Shown: positions 36,215 to 44,339 of the stretch, in pieces | Position numbering within the stretch: the first letter of the stretch is position 1 | How the letters are laid out: each line of letters begins with the position of its first letter | DNA from: Pseudomonadota bacterium | GTDB lineage: Bacteria; Pseudomonadota; Gammaproteobacteria; Burkholderiales; Ferrovaceae | Length of the DNA stretch: 64,000 nucleotides | Assembly: GCA_021798835.1 (NCBI GenBank) | Contig: JAJZBQ010000001.1 | Span: forward strand, 248,001 to 312,000 | Direction: 5' to 3' | Translations under genes and position numbers: made by a program | The notes under the pieces: model-generated | What the model was told of the DNA's origin: nothing | Databases searched by the model: none | What the model saw: the letters and a program-made list of their open reading frames with translations, nothing else

Positions 36215-37540
36215 ATGGCGAGTGAAGGGAATCTCGAAGCGCCAACGCGGCATCCCGTTCCATGGAAAACCTCGGAGTTCTGGGATCGTAGTCAACTGGA
36301 AGCCGAGTTGGTGCGTGTCTACGACATCTGTCAGGGGTGTCGTCGTTGTTTCAGCCTCTGCGAGGCATTTCCCACCTTGTTTGATGCAGTGGATGCCACA
36401 GTTGGCGGCACAGTGGAAGCGTTGGCCAAACCCGTACTATGGAAAGTGGTTGACCAGTGTTATCTGTGCGATCTCTGCTACATGACGAAATGTCCCTATA
36501 CGCCTCCCCACCCTTTTAATCTGGATTTTCCCCACACCATGTTGCGTGCCAAGGCGATTCAATATCGTCAGGGGCGCTCGACCTGGCGCGATCGATTGTT
36601 GGCCAGTACGGATCGAGTAGGGAAACTGGCCACCATCCCCATTGTGGTTGAGATGGTCAATGCCGGTCTGCGTAGTTCCACGGTACGTCAGGTGTTGCAT
36701 CGTACGTTGGGTATTCATCGTGAGCGGGAACTACCCCACTACGAAAAATTGCCGAAACAACCGCCTCGGGTTCCGGAAGTGTCGCAGACGTCAAAGACAG
36801 TGCCCAACAAGGTGGCCATTTTTGCCACCTGTTATGGCCGTTTCAATGAACCGGATATTGCCCGCGACTTGGCACGGGTACTGCTTCACAATGGTGTTGC
36901 CGTGGCCTGGGTCGAAGAGGAACAGTGTTGTGGCATGCCACGTCTGGAATTGGGAGATCTGGAAGGGGTGGAGGCTCTGAAGCAGCGCAATCTTCCCCGT
37001 TTGCAGCAATGGGTAAGCGATGGCTATGCCTTGATGGCACCGGTGCCATCGTGTGTGTTGGCATTCAAGCAGGAATTACCTCTCTTGTTTCCCGACGACA
37101 AGGGGGTGCAGCAGGTAGCGGCGGCTTTCTATGATCCCTTCGATTATCTGTTGTTGCGTCATGCCGAAGGATTGTTGAGAACCGATTTTTCCGTTCCCCT
37201 TGGGCGTGTGTCTTATCATGTTCCCTGTCATTTGCGCGTACAGAATCGTGGGTTGCGTACCCGTGATCTGTTGCGGATGATTCCGGGTACGACCGTGACA
37301 ACGGTGGAGCGTTGCTCGGGGCATGACGGAACCTGGGGAGTCAAGGTGGAGTTCTATGAGTCTTCCATGAAGATTGGCAAACCGGTGTTCAAGCGCATGG
37401 CGGAAGGCGAGCCGCAGGTGATCAGTTCGGATTGTCCTATTGCAGTTCGGCATATTGTGCAGGGTATGGCGCAGAGTTATAACCGTGCTCATCCGTTGAC
37501 CCTGTTGCGACGGGCCTATGGATTGGAGGAATCCTCCTGA
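36215..37540 (+). CDS. GlpC/heterodisulfide-reductase-like Fe-S oxidoreductase
   Basis: A 441-residue soluble protein with two [4Fe-4S] ferredoxin motifs near the N-terminus (CQGCRRCFSLC and CYLCDLCYMTKC). Two CCG-type domains follow (CYGRFNEPDIARDL with EEQCCGMP, and CHLRVQNRGLRTRDLL with ERCSGHDGTWG), as in GlpC, GlcF and HdrD/B. The second CCG site reads CSG, a partial match. It likely passes electrons, possibly to rubrerythrin. The start at 36215 avoids the rubrerythrin end; the frame is open back to 36164. The stop overlaps the DUF3501 start. Confidence 0.85.
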   Translation: MASEGNLEAPTRHPVPWKTSEFWDRSQLEAELVRVYDICQGCRRCFSLCEAFPTLFDAVDATVGGTVEALAKPVLWKVVDQCYLCDLCYMTKCPYTPPHPFNLDFPHTMLRAKAIQYRQGRSTWRDRLLASTDRVGKLATIPIVVEMVNAGLRSSTVRQVLHRTLGIHRERELPHYEKLPKQPPRVPEVSQTSKTVPNKVAIFATCYGRFNEPDIARDLARVLLHNGVAVAWVEEEQCCGMPRLELGDLEGVEALKQRNLPRLQQWVSDGYALMAPVPSCVLAFKQELPLLFPDDKGVQQVAAAFYDPFDYLLLRHAEGLLRTDFSVPLGRVSYHVPCHLRVQNRGLRTRDLLRMIPGTTVTTVERCSGHDGTWGVKVEFYESSMKIGKPVFKRMAEGEPQVISSDCPIAVRHIVQGMAQSYNRAHPLTLLRRAYGLEESS

Positions 37541-38121
37541 TGCTGGCGCGGCATGATTTGTGGAGCCTTGAAGACTATGCCGTGCAACGACCCCGCTTTA
37601 GGGCGGAGGTCATGGCGCATAAACGGCGGCGCACGCTTCATCTGGGGGAACATATGACCCTGTTGTTCGAGGATCGCCTGACCATCCGCTATCAGATACA
37701 GGAAATGCTGCGCATTGAAAGGATTTTTGAAGCGAAGGCCATCGAAGACGAATTGGCAGCCTACAACCCATTGATTCCCGATGGCGACAACTGGAAAGCC
37801 ACCCTGCTGATCGAATATCCCGATGTTGGTCAGCGTGTTGAACGTTTGCGTCAGTTATGTGGGGTTGCTACGCGCGTGGTGTTGCAGGTAGAGGGGTTTC
37901 CCCCACTGCATCCCCATTCTGACGAGGACATGGATCGTGAAACCGCCGAGAAGACGTCGGCGGTTCATTTTTTGCGCTACGATTGCCCCGCTACCCAGCG
38001 CCAGGCTCTGCGTGAGGGAGCCCGTTTGGCAGCCAGTGTGGATCATCCCGCCTATTCAGTGGCAGCGGCCTGGGTGCCAGAGTCTTTCCGTCAGGGTTTG
38101 CTGGCAGATCTGGTTGGCTGA
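37540..38121 (+). CDS. DUF3501 family protein
   Basis: A 193-residue protein of the DUF3501 family, function unknown. The family's N-terminal pattern is visible (SLEDYAVQRPRFRAEVMAHKRRRTLHLGEHMTLLFEDRLTIRYQIQEMLRIERIFE), as is a C-terminal VHFLRYDCPATQRQAL segment. Genes of this family recur next to GlpC-like Fe-S proteins and rubrerythrin, as here, so a shared redox or peroxide-related role is likely. The ATG overlaps the preceding stop by one base (TGATG). Confidence 0.9.
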   Translation: MLARHDLWSLEDYAVQRPRFRAEVMAHKRRRTLHLGEHMTLLFEDRLTIRYQIQEMLRIERIFEAKAIEDELAAYNPLIPDGDNWKATLLIEYPDVGQRVERLRQLCGVATRVVLQVEGFPPLHPHSDEDMDRETAEKTSAVHFLRYDCPATQRQALREGARLAASVDHPAYSVAAAWVPESFRQGLLADLVG

Positions 38122-38125
38122 TAGG

Positions 38126-38155
38126 TTGCCAGTTATCGTCGGACTGCCCCATAAT
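38126..38155 (+). promoter_or_regulatory. Candidate sigma-70 promoter of glmS
   Basis: TTGCCA (38126-38131) and CATAAT (38150-38155) are 18 bases apart, about 30 bases before the glmS start. The -10 lies in the loop of a short inverted repeat GCCCC-ATAAT-GGGGGC. No glmS ribozyme is present in the short leader. Confidence 0.5.
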
Positions 38156-38184
38156 GGGGGCCAGTCAATGGAGGGAGGGCAACC

Positions 38185-40011
38185 ATGTGTGGAATTGTCG
38201 GTGCGTTGGCGCGCACGGATGTAGTGCCTCTTTTGCTGGAAGGTTTGAAGCGGTTGGAATACCGTGGATACGATTCGGCGGGAGTGGCTGTGCTGGCAGA
38301 GCGTGGGATGGTGCGTTGTCGCAGCATGGGCCGGGTGGCCGAATTGGAGCGACGCGTTCATCAGGGGCAGGTACAAGGGAGATTGGGGATTGCCCATACG
38401 CGTTGGGCAACTCATGGCGTGCCCAGTGAACGCAATGCGCATCCTCATCAAAGCCGTGACGGAGTTGTGGTGGTGCATAACGGCATCATTGAAAACCATG
38501 AGGACTTGCGTCGTGAACTGAGCGAACAGGGTTATCAGTTTGAATCGGAAACCGATTCCGAGGTGATTGCACATCTGGTTCATGCCTTCCTGGGCCGGGG
38601 TTACTCGTTGCCCGTGGCTTTTCGCCAGGCTTTGCGGCGCCTGCACGGGGCCTATGCCATTGCACTGATATCGGAGCAACATCCCGAGTTGCTGATGGCC
38701 GCACGGCAAGGCAGTCCTTTGTTGCTGGGTTTGGGGGAAGAAGGAACTTATCTGGCCTCGGATGCGGCGGCTTTGATTGCGCATACCCGGCGTATGCTTT
38801 ATTTGGAAGACGGAGATGTGGTGGAGATCACGCTCGCGGGGTATCGTCTGAGTGATCTGGATGGACATCCCATGAATCGTCAGGAAAAAATCAGTCAACT
38901 GTCCCCTGAAACAGCCGAACTGGGCCTCTACGACCATTATATGCAAAAGGAAATTGCGGAGCAGCCGCGAGCCTTGAGCGACACCATTGAACCCTTTCTG
39001 ACGGGATTTACGCCGCAGCATTTCGGTGATCGGGCTCAGGAGATCTTTGCGGATACGCGGCAGTTGCTGATTTTGGCTTGTGGTACCAGTTATCATGCTG
39101 CTTTGGTGGCCGGTTACTGGGTCGAAGCCCTGGCTGGTATTCCCTGTCGTGCAGAAATTGCCAGCGAATACCGTTACCGTCAGTCGGTGGCCGATCCGAT
39201 GACGCTGGTGGTGACGATTTCCCAGTCCGGGGAGACGGCAGATACCTTGGCAGCCCTCAAGCATGCTCAATCCTTGGGGATGCATCATTCGCTGGCGATA
39301 TGCAACGTGCCGGAAAGTGCGCTGGTGCGTCAGTCATCTCTGGCGTTTCTGACGCGTGCGGGGATGGAGATCGGGGTGGCTTCCACGAAGGCATTCACGA
39401 CACAACTGGCGGCATTGTTTGCCTTGGCGGTGACCCTGGCAGGGGTTCGTGGACGTTTGAGCGAAGCGCTGGAAGCAGAATATCAGGATGCGTTACGGCG
39501 CTTGCCCAACAAGGTGCAACATGTGCTGAATTTGGAAGTTCAGTTGCGTCTTTGGGCTGAACATTTTTGTCGCAAGCAGCACGCGCTGTTTTTGGGGCGG
39601 GGTGTGCATTACCCGATTGCGCTAGAAGGCGCACTGAAACTCAAGGAGATTTCCTATATCCACGCAGAAGCTTACGCTGCTGGAGAATTGAAACATGGCC
39701 CATTGGCGCTGGTGGATGTCGATATGCCGGTGGTGGCCGTGGCACCCAACGATGTTTTACTGGAAAAACTCAAGTCCAACCTCCAGGAGGTTCGAGCGCG
39801 CGGAGGAGAACTTTACGTGTTGGCGGATAACGACAGTCATTTTTCAGCGGAAGAAGGGATTCATGTCATTCGTCTGCCGGATCATGAGGGAATCTTGAGC
39901 CCCGTGGTGCATGTCGTTCCGCTGCAGTTGTTGGCTTATCATACGGCGCGCTTGCGTGGTGCTGACGTTGATAAACCCCGTAACCTGGCTAAAAGTGTGA
40001 CGGTGGAATGA
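38185..40011 (+). CDS. glmS: Glucosamine-6-phosphate synthase GlmS
   Basis: GlmS makes glucosamine-6-phosphate from fructose-6-phosphate and glutamine, the entry to peptidoglycan and LPS amino sugars. The 608-residue protein has the N-terminal class II amidotransferase domain with Cys1 (MCGIVGAL), RWATHG and HNGIIEN. Two SIS domains follow ([39 protein letters not shown]). It ends in [12 protein letters not shown], the catalytic C-tail. GGAGGGAGG precedes the ATG. The stop overlaps pyrC. Confidence 0.98.
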   Translation: MCGIVGALARTDVVPLLLEGLKRLEYRGYDSAGVAVLAERGMVRCRSMGRVAELERRVHQGQVQGRLGIAHTRWATHGVPSERNAHPHQSRDGVVVVHNGIIENHEDLRRELSEQGYQFESETDSEVIAHLVHAFLGRGYSLPVAFRQALRRLHGAYAIALISEQHPELLMAARQGSPLLLGLGEEGTYLASDAAALIAHTRRMLYLEDGDVVEITLAGYRLSDLDGHPMNRQEKISQLSPETAELGLYDHYMQKEIAEQPRALSDTIEPFLTGFTPQHFGDRAQEIFADTRQLLILACGTSYHAALVAGYWVEALAGIPCRAEIASEYRYRQSVADPMTLVVTISQSGETADTLAALKHAQSLGMHHSLAICNVPESALVRQSSLAFLTRAGMEIGVASTKAFTTQLAALFALAVTLAGVRGRLSEALEAEYQDALRRLPNKVQHVLNLEVQLRLWAEHFCRKQHALFLGRGVHYPIALEGALKLKEISYIHAEAYAAGELKHGPLALVDVDMPVVAVAPNDVLLEKLKSNLQEVRARGGELYVLADNDSHFSAEEGIHVIRLPDHEGILSPVVHVVPLQLLAYHTARLRGADVDKPRNLAKSVTVE

Positions 40012-41066
40012 TGGATCGAGTGACGCTGACACGTCCCGATGACTGGCATGTTCACTTGCGTGATGGGGCATCTCTGGCATCGGTGGTGGGGCATTCTGCG
40101 GCATGGTCGGGTCGAATTTTGGCCATGCCCAATCTCAAGCCACCGGTTACTACGGTTGCGATGGCTCAGGCCTATCATGCACGCATTCGTGCGGCATTGC
40201 CTGAGGGTGCTTCCTGTACCCCGTTGCTCTCACTGTATCTGACGGAAGAGACGAGTGTGGAAGAGGTATGGGCGGCTCATCAGGCGGGATGGGTGGTGGC
40301 ATTCAAGTACTATCCCATGGGAGCCACGACGCATTCTGAGGCGGGAGTTCGCCATCTGGCGCGTTGCCAACCGGTCTTGCAGGCTATGGCGGAGTGTGGG
40401 TTGCCGTTGCAGGTACATGGTGAAGTGACCGATCCGGGAGTGGATGTTTTTGCTCGCGAAGCGCGGTTTATCGAGCGTGAATTGGCACCGTTGCTGGAGC
40501 GCTTGCCCGAATTACGGGTGGTTTTTGAGCACATCACTACGGCGGAAGCAGTGGCGTTTGTTCGTCAGGCCGGGGCTGGGGTGGGTGCCACGATTACGCC
40601 TCAGCATCTGTTATATAACCGTAATGCCTTGTTTCAGGGAGGAATTCGGCCACATTACTACTGTTTGCCGGTGCTTAAAAAAGAGCGTCATCGCCAAGTT
40701 CTGCTGGAGGCCGTGGCCGAGGGTCATCCCCGGTTTTTTTTGGGAACAGACAGTGCCCCGCATGGACGCTCGACAAAGGAGGCAGCCTGTGGTTGTGCCG
40801 GAATTTACAGTGCGCCGCTGGCCTTGCCCTTATACGCCGAAGCATTTGAATCGGTGCAGGCCTTGGCGAAACTGGAGGGATTTGCGAGTCATTATGGGGC
40901 GGATTTTTATCGTGTTCCCCGTAACAAGGATCAAATTACCTTGGTACGTCATCCCTGGACGGTTCCGGATAGTTATCCCTATGGAGATAGCGTGGTGGTG
41001 CCTTTGCGTGCGGGGGAAAGAATGGAATGGCAGATCGAATCTGATACAATCAGCCAGGGAAGTTGA
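40008..41066 (+). CDS. pyrC: Dihydroorotase PyrC (class II)
   Basis: PyrC cyclises carbamoyl aspartate to dihydroorotate in pyrimidine synthesis. The 352-residue product has the metal motif [18 protein letters not shown], the carboxylated-lysine region [21 protein letters not shown] and LGTDSAPH, all family hallmarks. Starts at 40008 (overlapping glmS, ATGA) or the adjacent ATG at 40011 are possible. Its last codons overlap the start of rnpB and contain that gene's -10 element. Confidence 0.97.
   Translation: MMDRVTLTRPDDWHVHLRDGASLASVVGHSAAWSGRILAMPNLKPPVTTVAMAQAYHARIRAALPEGASCTPLLSLYLTEETSVEEVWAAHQAGWVVAFKYYPMGATTHSEAGVRHLARCQPVLQAMAECGLPLQVHGEVTDPGVDVFAREARFIERELAPLLERLPELRVVFEHITTAEAVAFVRQAGAGVGATITPQHLLYNRNALFQGGIRPHYYCLPVLKKERHRQVLLEAVAEGHPRFFLGTDSAPHGRSTKEAACGCAGIYSAPLALPLYAEAFESVQALAKLEGFASHYGADFYRVPRNKDQITLVRHPWTVPDSYPYGDSVVVPLRAGERMEWQIESDTISQGS
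41045..41050 (+). promoter_or_regulatory. -10 element of the rnpB promoter, inside pyrC
   Basis: TACAAT ends 6 bases before the predicted 5' end of RNase P RNA (41057), as expected for a -10 hexamer. It lies within the final codons of pyrC. The matching -35 position is weak (ATGGAA). Confidence 0.5.
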
Positions 41067-41411
41067 CTGGACGGTCGCCGCGGAAGTGATTCCGGGGAGG
41101 AAAGTCCGGGCTCCGCAGAGCAGGATGCCGGTTAACGACCGGAGGTCGTGAGGCCATGGAAAGTGACACAGAAAGCCAGACCGCCTAAGCACCAGCATCA
41201 AGGTGACGGCAAGGGTGAAAAGGTGCGGTAAGAGCGCACCGCGTCAGCGGTAACGGTGACGGCAGGTTAAACCCCATCCGGAGCAAGACCAAATAGGGAA
41301 GCTATGGCGTGGCTCGCGCTGCTTCCGGGTAGGTTGCTTGAGTGCCCAGGTAACTGGTCGCCTAGAGGAATGACCGTCCTCGACAGAACCCGGCTTACAG
41401 GTCAACTTCCC
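41057..41411 (+). ncRNA. rnpB: RNase P RNA, bacterial type A
   Basis: The catalytic RNA that trims tRNA 5' ends. The conserved core is clear: GAGGAAAGTCCGGGCTCC at 41097, the GGTGAAAAGGTGCGGTAAG region near 41215, GGAGCAAGACCAAATAGGG near 41280, and ACAGAACCCGGCTTA near 41386. The ends pair perfectly to form helix P1: GGGAAGTTGAC (41057-41067) with GTCAACTTCCC (41401-41411). This gives about 355 nucleotides. The 5' end overlaps the pyrC stop, and the 3' end overlaps the stop of the minus-strand small feo protein. Confidence 0.96.
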
Positions 41412-41548
41412 GTAACATTCTCTTTTTGTGGACAATGGTGGCATTCGGTATTTTTGCCATTTCCGCAATGAGGTCTGAGAAACAGGCGGCGGACAATGAA
41501 TACTACGGCGATGGCGACGATGGCCAGAGTTGACAGGGTATCCCACAT
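41402..41548 (-). CDS. Small Cys-rich membrane protein associated with FeoB
   Basis: A 48-residue frame directly after feoB, two bases beyond its stop, preceded by GGGAGG. It encodes one N-terminal membrane helix (MWDTLSTLAIVAIAVVFIV), a basic RR, and a short Cys tail (HCGNGKNTECHHC). This is the pattern of the FeoB-associated Cys-rich membrane protein family, which takes the place of FeoC in many feo operons. Its stop lies inside the 3' strand of rnpB helix P1 on the other strand. The start and reading are from direct translation. Confidence 0.8.
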   Translation of the reverse strand: MWDTLSTLAIVAIAVVFIVRRLFLRPHCGNGKNTECHHCPQKENVTGS

Positions 41549-41550
41549 GA

Positions 41551-43407
41551 TCATCCTCCCCAGAGTTGAGCGATGTGATAGGTTAGGCCCGCAGCCACAT
41601 AAGCCAGGCCAAACAGGTAGACCAGCATGATGCCGGGTATGCGCCAGGAACCGGTTTCGCGGCGTACGGCCCCCAGCGTAGCGACACATTGGGGCGCATA
41701 GACATACCAAGCCAGCAGAGCCAGTGCGGTAGGGAGGCTCCAGGAGTGGGCCAGTATGGGTGCCAGGGTTGTACTGACACTATTTCCGCCTTCGCCGGAA
41801 AGCGCATAAACCGTGCCCAGTGCGCCTACGGCCACCTCGCGGGCGACCATGCCGGGTACCAGAGCAATGCAGATTTGCCAATTGAACCCGATGGGTGAAA
41901 AGAAAATCCCCAAAACCCGGCCAATCATCCCGGCGAAACTGTGTTGAATGGCGGGGCCATCGAAACCGATGGGGGGAGGAGGGAATGCGCTGAGAAACCA
42001 GATCACGATGGTGATGGGTAAAATGATGGTACCGGTACGACTGATGAACAGGCTTCCTCTCTCCGCCAATCCCATGAGCAGATTGCGCAGATTGGGCAGA
42101 CGATAGGCAGGAAGTTCCATCATCAGGGCCTGGTATTGATGGCGTGCACGTTGTTTCATGACCAATGCCACCAGCATGGCGGATACGATGCCGCTCAGAT
42201 ACAGCAAAAACAGCACCAATCCTTGAAGATTGAACCAGCCGATGGAGCGTGCCGGAATAAAAGCGGAAATCAGCAGTGCATACACGGGCAAACGTGCTGA
42301 ACAGGTCATCAGTGGAGCGATGAGAATGGTGGTCAGGCGGTCGCGCTGGTTTTGTATGGTGCGTGTGGCCATGATACCGGGGATGGCACAGGCAAAACTG
42401 GATAGCAGGGGGATGAATGCGCGTCCAGACAAACCGACGCTGCCCATGACACGGTCGAGCAGAAAAGCGGCGCGAGGGAGATAACCAGAATCTTCCAAGG
42501 ATAGGATAAAGGCGAAGAGTATCAATATCTGGGGCAGAAACATGAGGACACTGCCGGCCCCATTGAGAATCCCCTCGGCCAATAAACTGCGCAACAATCC
42601 TGCTGGCATATGCTGATGAAGTTGTGTTACGGCCCAGCCTATGCCGTTTTTAATGATGTCCATGGGCAGTGCGGCCCAGGTGAAAACGGCTTGGAACGTC
42701 AAAAACAGGACGGCGCTCAGGATGATCATGCCCCAAAAGGGGTGCATCACCACTTGGTCGATTTTTTCATTCCAATGATCATCACGGCGGCTTTCGTCGC
42801 AGGTTTGCGCCAGTATATCGCGCACCTGTTTCTGGAAGTTCTGTAATTCGGTGGGGGTAGGGTCTTTCCAGAGCATGGGTGCGGCAGACGGGAAGGGAGC
42901 ATGCTGTTCCAGATAGTCCAAGAGGGTGGCGGCTCCTCCGCTTTCCACTGCCACGGTTTCCAGTACCGGTAATTCAAGGGCTTTGGATAGTGCTGCGACA
43001 TCGATCAGAATGCCGTGGCTACGTGCCAGATCCATCATGTTCAAAGCGACAACCAAAGGCCGGCCCAATCGTTTGAGTTCCAGGACGAAGCGCAGATGCA
43101 GGCGCAGGTTGGTGGCATCTACTACGCATATCAATAATTCCGGGATGGCCTCATGGTCGATTTGCCCCAGAATGGCTTTGCGGGTGATGGATTCGTCGAG
43201 AGAAGTGGGGATCAGGCTGTAGGTCCCCGGAAGATCGATGATCTGGACTTTTTTTCCGTGTTCCAGAGTGAGCGAGCCTTCTTTGCGCTCAACGGTAACC
43301 CCTGCATAGTTGGCTACTTTCTGATGACTGCCCGTGAGCCGGTTGAACAAGGCTGTCTTGCCACAATTCGGAGCGCCGACCAAGGCGGCGATGGCGGCGA
43401 CGCTCAT
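41551..43407 (-). CDS. feoB: Ferrous iron transporter FeoB
   Basis: FeoB imports Fe(II) across the inner membrane. The 618-residue protein has an N-terminal GTPase domain: G1 GAPNCGKTALFNRLTG, the switch region with GVTVERKEG, G3 DLPGTYSL, G4 NMMD. A helical linker follows, then a membrane part with two gate motifs (FACAIPGIMATRTI and PQCVATLGAVRRETG). It is shorter than the roughly 770-residue enterobacterial form but complete in domains. The start overlaps feoA by ATGA. Confidence 0.97.
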   Translation of the reverse strand: MSVAAIAALVGAPNCGKTALFNRLTGSHQKVANYAGVTVERKEGSLTLEHGKKVQIIDLPGTYSLIPTSLDESITRKAILGQIDHEAIPELLICVVDATNLRLHLRFVLELKRLGRPLVVALNMMDLARSHGILIDVAALSKALELPVLETVAVESGGAATLLDYLEQHAPFPSAAPMLWKDPTPTELQNFQKQVRDILAQTCDESRRDDHWNEKIDQVVMHPFWGMIILSAVLFLTFQAVFTWAALPMDIIKNGIGWAVTQLHQHMPAGLLRSLLAEGILNGAGSVLMFLPQILILFAFILSLEDSGYLPRAAFLLDRVMGSVGLSGRAFIPLLSSFACAIPGIMATRTIQNQRDRLTTILIAPLMTCSARLPVYALLISAFIPARSIGWFNLQGLVLFLLYLSGIVSAMLVALVMKQRARHQYQALMMELPAYRLPNLRNLLMGLAERGSLFISRTGTIILPITIVIWFLSAFPPPPIGFDGPAIQHSFAGMIGRVLGIFFSPIGFNWQICIALVPGMVAREVAVGALGTVYALSGEGGNSVSTTLAPILAHSWSLPTALALLAWYVYAPQCVATLGAVRRETGSWRIPGIMLVYLFGLAYVAAGLTYHIAQLWGG

Positions 43408-43676
43408 GGGGCATCCCGAATGATTTTGATGGCTGAGGCTTCGGTGCGGCGCAGAGCAAAGGTGGAATTGCCGACTCGCACGGCAATCGGGTCGCCGCTG
43501 GGGAAGCCGCGGCGGATGACACGCAGATGCTCGCCAGGGACGAAACCCAATTCGGTCAGGCGGCGTATCCCTTCTTCACCCAGGCGGGCATCTGCCCCTT
43601 CATCAAGGGCGACTTCGGTGATGGTTCCCGATTCGCCGGGAGCCAGATGGGTGACGCGAAAAGTGCGAGTCTTCAT
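43404..43676 (-). CDS. feoA: Ferrous iron transport accessory protein FeoA
   Basis: A 90-residue SH3-like protein needed for FeoB function. It shows HLAPGESGTITEV, RRLTELGFVPGEHLRVI and the ending VGNSTFALRRTEASAIKI, typical of FeoA. The ATG at 43676 is chosen because it gives the family N-terminus; the frame is open to 43823 but would swallow the promoter and Fur box. First gene of the feo operon. Confidence 0.95.
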   Translation of the reverse strand: MKTRTFRVTHLAPGESGTITEVALDEGADARLGEEGIRRLTELGFVPGEHLRVIRRGFPSGDPIAVRVGNSTFALRRTEASAIKIIRDAP

Positions 43677-43714
43677 GGGAAAGTGTTGAGCCTCTGGAGT
43701 TGAAAACGATTGTA

Positions 43715-43736
43715 AACGAGAATGGTTGCTATTTGC
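43715..43736 (-). promoter_or_regulatory. Probable Fur box upstream of feoA
   Basis: AACGAGAATGGTTGCTATTTGC lies 38 bases before the feoA start. Its core matches the 19-base Fur consensus GATAATGATAATCATTATC at 11 positions, and the flanking AACGAGAATG and ATTTGC look like half sites of known Fur boxes. Fe(II)-Fur repression of feoAB would follow. The match is by eye. Confidence 0.55.
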
Positions 43737-43810
43737 AAATTCGAGCGCGGGTTTTGCTATTAAGTTCCCTGTGATGAATGAAGTGTGTTCAGAAATTCTG
43801 AAGTGTGGTC

Positions 43811-43839
43811 TTGACCCTGACACTCGGTTGCCCTATAGT
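43811..43839 (+). promoter_or_regulatory. Sigma-70 promoter of the mraZ/dcw operon
   Basis: TTGACC (43811-43816), a 17-base spacer, and TATAGT (43834-43839) form a near-consensus promoter about 54 bases before the mraZ GTG start. Transcription would begin near 43846, just upstream of the MraZ boxes. Confidence 0.75.
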
Positions 43840-43848
43840 GGTGAAAAG

Positions 43849-43873
43849 TAGGAATTAATGGGAATTGGTGGGG
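43849..43873 (+). promoter_or_regulatory. MraZ boxes (three 10-bp-spaced repeats)
   Basis: TAGGA (43849), TGGGA (43859) and TGGGG (43869) occur at exactly 10-base intervals with 5-base spacers, the arrangement known for MraZ autoregulation (TGGGN repeats). The first has one mismatch. A fourth TGGGG at 43883 is out of phase. They lie between the promoter and mraZ, where binding would repress the dcw operon. Confidence 0.7.
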
Positions 43874-43892
43874 TTTTTTTGCTGGGGGCGGG

Positions 43893-44339
43893 GTGTTTCA
43901 GGGACCATCGGAGATAAGCCTGGATTCCAAGGGGCGGCTGGCCATACCCACCCGCTATCGTGATGCCCTGCGCGTTCAATCATCGGGGCAACTGGTGATT
44001 ACTGCCCATCCTCATCGCTGTTTGTTGCTCTATCCCCGCGCATCCTGGGAGCCCATTCGCGATGCCATCATGCAGACTTCTGGGCTGGATCGACAAACCA
44101 TGTTGCTTCAGGGGTTACTGGTAGGGCATGCCGATGATGTGGAAATGGATGCGGCGGGGCGTGTTCTGGTGTCGCCGGCATTGCGTCGTTTTGCCCGCAT
44201 CGATCGAGAGATCATGATGTTTGGTCAAGGTAGTCATTTCAAGTTGTGGAATCCCCCTGCATGGGAAGAACAGTTTGCCGAAATTGAACGCCTGGGAGCC
44301 GACCTGGTTCCTGCTGGCATGGAACAGTTGACCTTTTGA
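43893..44339 (+). CDS. mraZ: Transcriptional regulator MraZ
   Basis: MraZ is a ring-forming SpoVT/AbrB-type DNA-binding protein that represses its own dcw operon. The 148-residue product has two AbrB-like halves, each with the signature: ISLDSKGRLAIPTRYRDAL and VEMDAAGRVLVSPALRRFA. GTG is the start, giving the typical MFQG N-terminus, with a G-rich ribosome-binding site. rsmH follows directly. Confidence 0.97.
   Translation: MFQGPSEISLDSKGRLAIPTRYRDALRVQSSGQLVITAHPHRCLLLYPRASWEPIRDAIMQTSGLDRQTMLLQGLLVGHADDVEMDAAGRVLVSPALRRFARIDREIMMFGQGSHFKLWNPPAWEEQFAEIERLGADLVPAGMEQLTF

Noticed and set aside
38056-39288. A 410-codon minus-strand frame across the end of DUF3501 and glmS
   Set aside because: It is antisense to two certain genes, His/Gln-rich and without a family match.
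41412-41440. An intrinsic terminator after rnpB (TTCTCTTTTT)
   Set aside because: There is a short T tract, but no separate GC-rich stem directly before it apart from the P1 helix of the RNA itself.
41244-41546. A 100-codon minus-strand frame over rnpB
   Set aside because: It runs through the conserved RNase P RNA in a frame different from the FeoB-associated small protein and has no family features.
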